A stretch of DNA of 63,165 nt from contig NZ_BOQL01000047.1 of assembly GCF_018332655.1 (NCBI RefSeq), forward strand, positions 1-63,165, given 5' to 3'. The position numbers and the translations under genes are program-made. Each line of letters begins with the position of its first letter. Position 1 is the stretch's first letter. Source of the stretch: Actinoplanes auranticolor (lineage in GTDB: Bacteria; Actinomycetota; Actinomycetes; Mycobacteriales; Micromonosporaceae). The notes under the pieces are model-generated. The model worked only from the letters and a program-made list of their open reading frames with translations, was not told the DNA's origin and ran no database searches. Below, piece by piece: positions 58,049 to 63,165 of the stretch.

Positions 58049-58717
58049 GTGGGCATGGCTACGACGCAAGCCCCGCCCGGTGCGCAGGAATTCATCCCGG
58101 CCGACGCGAAGAGCCTGGACGAGCTCAAAGCGGCGGCGCCCGGCTGTCGCGGATGCGAGCTCTACGAGAACGCCACCCAGGTGGTCTTCGGCCGCGGCGC
58201 CGAACACGCCAGACTGGTGCTGGTGGGGGAGCAGCCCGGCGACATCGAGGACCAGCAGGGTCTGCCCTTCGTGGGCCCGGCCGGACGGCTGCTCCGCGAC
58301 GCGGTGGGCGACGCGGGCATCGACCCGTCGATCATCTATCTGACCAACACCGTGAAGCACTTCCGGTTCGAGCTGCGGGGCAAGCGGCGCATCCACCAGA
58401 CGCCGGGACCGGCGCACATCACGGCCTGCCGGCCCTGGCTGGTCGCCGAGTTCTCGCAGCTCAAGCCGGACCTGGTGGTGGCGCTCGGTGCCACCGCGGC
58501 CAAAGCCCTGTTCGGACCGTCGTTCCGGGTCACGAAATCGCGCGGCGAGCTGCTGCCCTGGCCGGCGTCGGCGCAGCGTCCGCAGGACTTCCCGGTCGCG
58601 GAGTCGCGTGCGCTGGCCACGATCCACCCGTCCGCGGTGCTGCGCGCCGACGACCGGGATGCCGCCTACCGCGGCCTGGTCGACGACCTCAAGGTCGCGG
58701 CGACGGTCCTGGCCTGA
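58049..58717 (+). CDS. udgX: UdgX family uracil-DNA glycosylase
   Basis: UdgX excises or covalently traps uracil in DNA. The 222-residue protein has GEQPGDIEDQQGLPFVGPAG with the active-site loop, TNTVKHFRFELR, and the diagnostic insert GKRRIHQTP, whose His (near 116) forms the covalent bond in Mycobacterium smegmatis UdgX. Cys residues of the Fe-S cluster are in CRGCELY, ACRPW and the conserved downstream region. The GTG at 58049 has AAAGGGG 6 nt upstream; an ATG at 58055 is 6 nt after TAGAAC and could be a leaderless start. It lies upstream of DUF3046-recA, suggesting a DNA-damage neighbourhood. Confidence 0.93.
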   Translation: MGMATTQAPPGAQEFIPADAKSLDELKAAAPGCRGCELYENATQVVFGRGAEHARLVLVGEQPGDIEDQQGLPFVGPAGRLLRDAVGDAGIDPSIIYLTNTVKHFRFELRGKRRIHQTPGPAHITACRPWLVAEFSQLKPDLVVALGATAAKALFGPSFRVTKSRGELLPWPASAQRPQDFPVAESRALATIHPSAVLRADDRDAAYRGLVDDLKVAATVLA

Positions 58718-58816
58718 CCGGTACGCGCAACGAACCGCCCGCAGATCCACTGTCACCAGCGCATAGTGATGTGTGTCTCAGGGGATGGGCGAGCGGGACC
58801 GCCAGTACGTCGCGGG

Positions 58817-58822
58817 TAGGCT
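58817..58822 (+). promoter_or_regulatory. -10 box TAGGCT for leaderless DUF3046 gene
   Basis: TAGGCT is 6 nt before the GTG at 58829, with TTTCCC in between and no Shine-Dalgarno sequence. CGGGAC (58794-58799) is 17 bp upstream and may be a weak -35. Confidence 0.45.
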
Positions 58823-58828
58823 TTTCCC

Positions 58829-59029
58829 GTGCGGTTGACAGACTTCTGGGGGCGCCTCGAACAGGCCTTCGGCCCCGCTTATGCGCGGAGTCTCGCCGCG
58901 GATCAGAGTTTTGGGGCGCTCGACGGGCGCACCATTAACGAATCCATCGCTCAGGGTGTGGAGACGGTTACTATCTGGCGCGCGGTGGTTTCCGCGTACC
59001 CCGACCGGGTGCCTGCTCGCCTGCGCTGA
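58829..59029 (+). CDS. DUF3046 family protein
   Basis: The 66-residue protein MRLTDFWGRLEQAFGPAYAR matches the small actinobacterial DUF3046 family, with ALDGRTINESIAQGVETVTIWRAV and the end VPARLR. The family is regularly found just upstream of recA, as in M. tuberculosis, but its function is unknown. It is likely a helical DNA- or protein-binding module; no metal site is visible. The GTG start is supported by the family N-terminus MRLT. Confidence 0.87.
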   Translation: MRLTDFWGRLEQAFGPAYARSLAADQSFGALDGRTINESIAQGVETVTIWRAVVSAYPDRVPARLR

Positions 59030-59039
59030 CCCTGTTTTT

Positions 59040-59092
59040 CGTACGCTTGTTCTGGCGTGTCGCTCGTAGTCGTACACCTGTTCGGCTATTGT
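59040..59092 (+). promoter_or_regulatory. recA control region with two SOS-like boxes
   Basis: CGTACACCTGTTCG (59071-59084) resembles the actinobacterial LexA box CGAAC-N4-GTTCG. CGTACGCTTGTTCT (59040-59053) is a weaker copy 31 bp upstream, about three helical turns. TATTGT (59087-59092) is a candidate -10 with TCGTAG (59064-59069) as -35, so the strong box lies between them. LexA repression is established for recA in this phylum; the second box is an inference. Confidence 0.6.
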
Positions 59093-59227
59093 CCTCAGCG
59101 GCGCGGTCATCCACAGGGCACGGCCGGGCACCGGTTTTTGTCAGACCCTAGGTCTAGCGTGACCCGCGTGGTGAACAGAAGCTCTTCGGCGAAGATGCCC
59201 GGGAAGTCGAATACAGGGGTGGCGGAC

Positions 59228-60274
59228 ATGGCGGCAGGACCTGATCGGGACAAGGCGCTAGACCTTGCTCTCGCGCAGATCGACAAGCAGTTCGGTAAGG
59301 GCTCGGTGATGCGCCTCGGGGAGCGGCCGGTCGTCCAGATGGCCGTCATCCCCACCGGCTCCATCGCGCTCGACATCGCGCTCGGCGTCGGCGGTCTGCC
59401 GCGCGGCCGGGTCATCGAGGTCTACGGACCGGAGTCCAGCGGTAAGACGACGGTGGCTCTGCACGCGGTGGCCAACGCTCAGCGCAACGGCGGCATCGCC
59501 GCCTTCATCGACGCGGAGCACGCGCTCGACCCCGACTACGCCCAGGCCCTCGGTGTCGACACCGACGCGCTGCTGGTTTCCCAGCCGGACACCGGTGAGC
59601 AGGCGCTCGAGATCGCCGACATGCTGATCCGCTCCGGGGCGCTCGACATCATCGTCATCGACTCGGTGGCCGCGCTCGTGCCGCGTGCCGAGATCGAGGG
59701 CGAGATGGGTGACAGCCACGTGGGTCTGCAGGCCCGTCTGATGAGTCAGGCGCTCCGCAAGATCACCGGCATCCTGAACAACTCCGGCACGACCGCCATC
59801 TTCATCAACCAGCTCCGCGAGAAGATCGGCGTCATGTTCGGCTCGCCCGAGACCACGACCGGTGGCCGGGCCCTGAAGTTCTACTCGTCGGTCCGTCTCG
59901 ACGTGCGCCGCATCGAGAGCCTCAAGGACGGCACGGACGTGGTGGGCAACCGCACCCGCGTCAAGGTCGTGAAGAACAAGGTCGCCGCGCCGTTCAAGCA
60001 GGCCGAGTTCGACATCATGTACGGCAAGGGCATCTCCCGCGAGGGCTCTCTGATCGACGTCGGCGTCGAGCAGAACATCGTGCGCAAGTCCGGCGCCTGG
60101 TACACGTACGACGGTGACCAGCTGGGGCAGGGCAAGGAGAAGGCGCGCGAGTTCCTGAAGGAGAACCCGGACGTCGCGGCCGAGATCGAGAAGAAGATCC
60201 TGGAGAAGCTCGGCGTGGGCCAGGCAACCAGCGACGCCGCCGGCGGCCCGGAACTGCCCCCGGTCGACTTCTGA
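59228..60274 (+). CDS. recA: Recombinase RecA
   Basis: RecA coats single-stranded DNA, drives strand exchange and triggers LexA cleavage. The 348-residue protein starts MAAGPDRDKALDLALAQIDK and has Walker A GPESSGKT (residues 67-74), Walker B LDIIVIDSVAALVP and loops GEMGDSHVGLQARLMSQALR and FINQLREKIGVMFGSPETTTGG. There is no intein, unlike M. tuberculosis RecA. The ATG at 59228 has AGGGG about 10 nt upstream; a GTG at 59219 and a longer frame from 59057 are less likely. The transcript ends at a strong hairpin, so recX may have its own promoter or depend on read-through. Confidence 0.97.
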   Translation: MAAGPDRDKALDLALAQIDKQFGKGSVMRLGERPVVQMAVIPTGSIALDIALGVGGLPRGRVIEVYGPESSGKTTVALHAVANAQRNGGIAAFIDAEHALDPDYAQALGVDTDALLVSQPDTGEQALEIADMLIRSGALDIIVIDSVAALVPRAEIEGEMGDSHVGLQARLMSQALRKITGILNNSGTTAIFINQLREKIGVMFGSPETTTGGRALKFYSSVRLDVRRIESLKDGTDVVGNRTRVKVVKNKVAAPFKQAEFDIMYGKGISREGSLIDVGVEQNIVRKSGAWYTYDGDQLGQGKEKAREFLKENPDVAAEIEKKILEKLGVGQATSDAAGGPELPPVDF

Positions 60275-60303
60275 TCGATGCGCACGGCCCACCACCGTTC
60301 GCC

Positions 60304-60329
60304 GGACCCGGCCCGCGAGGGCCGGGTTC
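60304..60329 (+). terminator. Terminator after recA
   Basis: GGACCCGGCCC (60304-60314) pairs with GGGCCGGGTTC (60319-60329) with one G-U, around a GCGA tetraloop. It starts 30 nt after the recA stop. Confidence 0.75.
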
Positions 60330-60788
60330 ACCCCCTCCCGTCGAACGCCGGCCCGGCGCACCGACCGACGCCGATCGCCGCGCCGGACGTAGCCGAGGGA
60401 CCCGACTTGCTCGGTCACGACCGCAGGTCTCGGTCCGGCTCGCGGAGCGGCCGACCGGGCGGACGCGTCGGCCGACGCTGTGGTCGCTCATCGCATGGTC
60501 GCGTTCGATGGGTGTCGAGCAGCGCCGACCAGGTACGGGAACGCGGCGCGGGGGACGAGCGGACCACTGGCCGTGTGATTCGCTTGGCTCAGGTGTGGGC
60601 GGTGCCTGCGTGGAGAGATTGGTCGGTATGGGGCTGATGGGCGTGCGGGCGAGGGGTTGATGTCCGCGACGATGTCCCCGCTTCCGGCGGGTCCGATGCC
60701 AGAGCGACATGCTGAGCGCGCGTCATCGGCGGAGTCCTCGCCGGTGCGGGGGCCCGGTTTCAGGAATGTGGCAGGGCGGAGCTGAGGC
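60330..60788. other. recA-recX interval, no gene supported
   Basis: 459 bp. Open frames exist on both strands but none resembles a known protein, and one on the plus strand runs through the recA terminator. Third-position bias is mixed. A recX promoter is expected here, but no convincing box was found. Confidence 0.4.
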
Positions 60789-61640
60789 ATGGCCGGTCGA
60801 CGTGGTGCGAGGTCCGGGCGAGGGTGGGACGCCATTCCGCCGCGGCCTGTGCAGGATGATCCTGCCGGCGGTGAGTCGGCATCTGATGAGCCCGAACGCG
60901 ACCCGGCCCGGAGCGGGCGTCGTCGCAGCTCGCCGGGCGGCTCCTCGTCCGGCGCCTTCGGATCCTCCGGGAGTCGTGCGTTCGGCAGCGGTAACCGCTC
61001 CGGCGGCGGCAATCGCTCCGGCTCTGGCGGCGGTGGACGTTTCGGAAGTGGCGGCGGCGATCGCGCCGGGAAGGATGCCTCCGAGCGTCCTCCTGAGCCT
61101 CCGCGGAGCGAGTCCGAGGTGGCCCGCGACATCTGCCTCCGGCAGCTCGCGGTGCGGCCGCGCACGCGGGCCGAGCTGGCCAAGACGCTGGCCCGCAAGG
61201 AGATCTCCGAAGAGGTGATCGCCGAGGTTCTGGACCGTTACGACGAGGTCGGCATCATCGACGACGCCGCCTTCGCACGGATGTGGGTGTCGACCCGCCA
61301 CCAGGGTCGCGGACTGGCTCGCCGGGCCCTCGCCAACGAACTGCGCCAGCACGGCGTCGAGTCCGAAGTGGCCACCGAGGCCCTGGAGACGCTGGACGAC
61401 GAGGCCGAGGCGACCACGGCGCGGGCCCTGGTCGATCGCAAGTTGCGCTCCGCGCGGGGTACGCCTGATCAGGTGTTCCGCCGGCTTGTCGGCATGCTGG
61501 CCCGCAAAGGCTATCCGGCCGGCGTAGCCATCCAGGCCGTAAAGGAAGCACTCGCCGCCCGCGATGAGGAAGCCGCCGCATTCGCCGACCAGATCGACGC
61601 GGACGCGCTTGCGGACGAGGCAACCGACACCCTGTCCTGA
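60789..61640 (+). CDS. recX: RecA regulator RecX with long Gly/Ser-rich N-terminus
   Basis: RecX inhibits RecA filament growth. The 283-residue protein has its RecX domain from about residue 108 (SEVARDICLRQLAVRPRTRA) to 275, with three-helix repeats: LDRYDEVGIIDDAAFARMWV, GLARRALANELRQHGV and VFRRLVGMLARKGYPAGVA. Residues about 1-105 form an Arg/Gly/Ser-rich tail with GS-rich repeats (SGGGNRSGSGGGGRFGSGGG), probably disordered and able to bind nucleic acid. GGAG precedes the ATG at 60789. The long tail exceeds the E. coli protein and could be partly mis-started, though no other good start is seen. Confidence 0.9.
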   Translation: MAGRRGARSGRGWDAIPPRPVQDDPAGGESASDEPERDPARSGRRRSSPGGSSSGAFGSSGSRAFGSGNRSGGGNRSGSGGGGRFGSGGGDRAGKDASERPPEPPRSESEVARDICLRQLAVRPRTRAELAKTLARKEISEEVIAEVLDRYDEVGIIDDAAFARMWVSTRHQGRGLARRALANELRQHGVESEVATEALETLDDEAEATTARALVDRKLRSARGTPDQVFRRLVGMLARKGYPAGVAIQAVKEALAARDEEAAAFADQIDADALADEATDTLS

Positions 61641-62139
61641 GTCCTTGGCGCCTGCGTCTCCATTCGTTATCGCATTGAGATTACCCGTGGGTTCTTCGAC
61701 GGGTGGGCGATTATGACCGCGGTTGCTCCTCCGTAGGCAGTAGCGCAATAGGAGTAATCAAATCCTCACTCTCTGTCTCTGCGGTGAGGACCTGCGTAGC
61801 GGTCTCCGTAAGGCTTGGGTTAGATTTTGCGTGTTTGCGGCCTTGGATTGTCCAGCCACAAACACCAGCGTGCGATCCCGGCGAGCGGCACCTGATTAGG
61901 TGAGCGGTCACCTCGGTAGCGGTAGTTCGGCGTATCGGGTGCGCACCGTGACCGGTCAGATTCTTCGAGTCCCGCTGTATGTCAAGGGGTCTCGGGAATG
62001 CCGTCCGACGGGTGTCCGACTTAGGCCATATTGTCAACCGTGGATAGAAGTCGGGCGAGAAAGCCGGTAAGTTGCAGCCCGGACTACGGGGACCACTGTC
62101 CATTGCGGATGACGGTCCTTCCACAGTACGGGGAGGAAA
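61641..62139. other. recX-surface protein interval: terminator and probable promoter
   Basis: 499 bp of lower-GC sequence without a supportable gene. ACCCGT (61683-61688) pairs with ACGGGT (61699-61704), a possible recX terminator. CACCT-GATT-AGGTG (61889-61902) followed by CACCT (61909-61913) forms alternative short repeats. TATTGT (62029-62034), the same hexamer as the recA -10, is a candidate -10 for the surface-protein gene about 105 nt downstream. Confidence 0.45.
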
Positions 62140-62898
62140 ATGAAGACGAATCGACTCGCACGCCATCGCGGCGTGCGTGCTGCGGCTCGGCTGGGCGTCA
62201 TCATCGGCGCCGTTGGCGTGGCTGCCCTTGCGGGCGCCAGCGCTGCCAGTGCCTCGACTGTCACGGACTCCTTGCGGGGCGTCGCCGTGCTCACTGAGCC
62301 GGCTGCCGCGGGAGACGATGACAAGGCGACCAAGGCGGAAGAGGACCCGCCCGGCGGTGGCGGTGGCGGCGAGGAGCCGGGCGGCGAGCCCGGTGGCGAG
62401 GACCCGGGTGGTGAAGATCCGGGTGGCGAGGACCCGGGTGGCGAGGACCCAGGTGGTGAAGATCCGGGTGGTGAAGATCCCGGTGGCGAGGACCCGGGCG
62501 GTGAAGACCCGGGTGGCGAGGACCCGGGCGGCGAGAACCCGGGTGGTGAAGATCCGGGTGGCGAAGACCCGGGCGGTGAGGAGCCTGGTGGTGGCGGCTC
62601 CGGTCCCACTGACCCGACGACTCCGCCTGGCTCCGGCACTGGTGGTGGGTCCGGCTCCGACGACTCCGATGACTCGGACGACAACGGCGGCGGCTCCGGC
62701 AACGGCAACGGCAACGGTGGCAACAACGGCGACTCCAACTCCGCGGGTGGCGGAGGCGGCTCCGACGGCGGCGGTGGCCTCCCGGTGACCGGCATCAACG
62801 TCATCGGCATCGCGGGCCTCGGCGCCGCAATCGCCGCAGGCGGCGTCGGCCTCGTCCTCGTGACGCGGCGCCGTCGCCCCGAAGGCGCGGACGCCTGA
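62140..62898 (+). CDS. LPXTG-type cell-wall anchored protein with PGGED repeats
   Basis: The 252-residue precursor has a signal peptide (about 1-39, ending ASAASAS), a short acidic region, about 13 tandem PGGE(D/N/E) pentapeptides (residues about 80-148), a Gly/Ser/Asp/Asn-rich low-complexity stalk, and a classical sorting signal: LPVTG (near 213), a hydrophobic helix and RRRRPEGADA. It should be attached to peptidoglycan by a sortase; the class F sortase at 46226 is the only one in the window. GGGAGG lies just before the ATG. There is no folded domain, so it may act as a spacer or acidic surface layer. Confidence 0.9.
   Translation: MKTNRLARHRGVRAAARLGVIIGAVGVAALAGASAASASTVTDSLRGVAVLTEPAAAGDDDKATKAEEDPPGGGGGGEEPGGEPGGEDPGGEDPGGEDPGGEDPGGEDPGGEDPGGEDPGGEDPGGEDPGGENPGGEDPGGEDPGGEEPGGGGSGPTDPTTPPGSGTGGGSGSDDSDDSDDNGGGSGNGNGNGGNNGDSNSAGGGGGSDGGGGLPVTGINVIGIAGLGAAIAAGGVGLVLVTRRRRPEGADA
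62379..62589 (+). repeat. 15-bp tandem repeat encoding PGGED
   Basis: About 14 imperfect copies of a 15-bp unit (GGTGGCGAGGACCCG type) in frame. Synonymous changes (GAC/GAT, GAG/GAA, GGC/GGT) separate most copies, so the amino-acid repeat is better conserved than the DNA. Not a CRISPR: there are no spacers. Confidence 0.9.
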
Positions 62899-62914
62899 TC
62901 CTCGGATCAAGCGG

Positions 62915-62955
62915 GCAACCGAGTGCCCGGTCCTCACGGACCGGGCACTCGTTGC
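62915..62955 (+). terminator. Strong terminator after the surface protein
   Basis: CGAGTGCCCGGTCC (62920-62933) and GGACCGGGCACTCG (62938-62951) form a perfect 14-bp stem around TCAC; GCAA (62915-62918) and TTGC (62952-62955) extend it past a one-base bulge. Confidence 0.85.
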
Positions 62956-63022
62956 ATTCGCGCGTGTACTCGTCAGCTCGATGGGCCGACCCGGCCCGGG
63001 CGGCACGGACCGGCTCGGCGCA

Positions 63023-63163
63023 GCCCGACCTGATGTGGCCCGGCCGGACGTAGGGCGGCTGCTTGATGTGGGTCAGTCCGGCCCGTCGCGGTTCGGCCCG
63101 ACCTGATGCGGCCCAACCGGAGGTAGAACGGCTGCTTGACTGGTCCGGCTCGGCCTGATGTGG
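63023..63163. repeat. Degenerate tandem repeat at window edge
   Basis: GCCCGACCTGATGTGGCCC at 63023 recurs as GCCCGACCTGATGCGGCCC at 63096 and in part, GGCCTGATGTGG, near 63152-63163. GGCTGCTTGA also occurs at 63056 and 63130. The copies are about 73 and 52 bp apart. No ORF is supported; the array probably continues beyond the window. Confidence 0.55.
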
Positions 63164-63165
63164 AC

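Noticed and set aside
59228..60274. Intein in RecA
   Set aside because: The Walker A-to-C-terminus sequence is continuous and the protein has normal length (348 residues).
60278..60637. 119-codon ORF after recA
   Set aside because: It runs through the recA terminator hairpin and looks like no known protein.
62379..62589. CRISPR-like array
   Set aside because: The repeats are 15 bp, contiguous, in frame and encode PGGED; there are no spacers or cas genes.
1..63165. tRNA, rRNA, insertion sequence or prophage
   Set aside because: No T-loop-like tRNA pattern with matching acceptor stem, no rRNA-like sequence, transposase or integrase was seen on reading the window.

Overview
The window is high-GC, densely coding actinobacterial chromosome with GTG/TTG starts, third codon positions almost all G or C, and strong hairpins without long T-tracts. 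Gene content (class F sortase, DUF4397 protein, PspA-PspM, ClgR, RNase J, UdgX, BTAD regulator, SpoOM-type protein) suggests Micromonosporaceae, possibly Actinoplanes; that placement is inference. The backbone follows the order I recall from the Mycobacterium tuberculosis rbfA-to-recX segment: rbfA, DHH phosphoesterase, dinF, truB, ribF, rpsO, pnp, M16 peptidase, dapB, dapA, RNase J, ftsK, pgsA, cinA, clgR, pspA, DUF3046, recA, recX. No rRNA, tRNA, insertion sequence, prophage or CRISPR array was seen.

Layout. 1-5.4 kb: ribosome maturation and RNA turnover (rbfA, nrnA), a structured intergenic region with a 29-codon candidate gene, a MATE exporter, two divergent MarR-like regulators and truB. 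5.4-8.5 kb: a leftward hybrid histidine kinase and a single-domain response regulator. 8.5-15.6 kb: ribF, rpsO, pnp, M16 peptidase, a PAP2 membrane phosphatase and dapB. 15.6-20 kb: a glycogen-debranching-type glycosidase with an acetyltransferase, a YcaQ-type glycosylase and a DUF2752 protein. 20-24.9 kb: dapA, RNase J, a secreted streptogrisin-like protease, DUF2784 and YbjN proteins. 25-32.7 kb: ftsK, rimO, pgsA, cinA, then the envelope-stress group clgR-pspA-pspM.

32.7-45.1 kb is accessory: a Nei-type glycosylase overlapping a large BTAD/NB-ARC regulator, a divergent hemerythrin protein with three 11-bp-phased heptamers between them, GNAT proteins, a SAM hydroxide adenosyltransferase, a luciferase-like oxidoreductase and a 1510-residue Lhr helicase. 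45.1-50.5 kb is cell surface and secretion: DUF4397 protein, class F sortase, a transmembrane Ser/Thr kinase and a secreted M28 peptidase. 50.6-57.9 kb holds two CNNM/CBS proteins, a SpoOM protein, a LysE exporter, a VOC protein, and a pyridoxamine-oxidase/GNAT fusion facing a MocR regulator across a 14-bp palindrome. 58-61.6 kb is DNA repair: udgX, DUF3046, recA with two SOS-like boxes, recX. The window closes with an LPXTG-type surface protein carrying PGGED repeats, a strong terminator and degenerate repeats at the edge.

A recurring feature is a TAnnnT-like hexamer 6-8 nt before the start codon with no Shine-Dalgarno sequence, pointing to many leaderless transcripts. The less ordinary observations are the SARP-like heptamer array, the structured region with the mini-gene, the mirrored MarR control region, a lone TTA codon at the start of the DUF4397 gene, a substituted active-site Thr in DapA, and a hybrid kinase whose last receiver domain ends in repeats.
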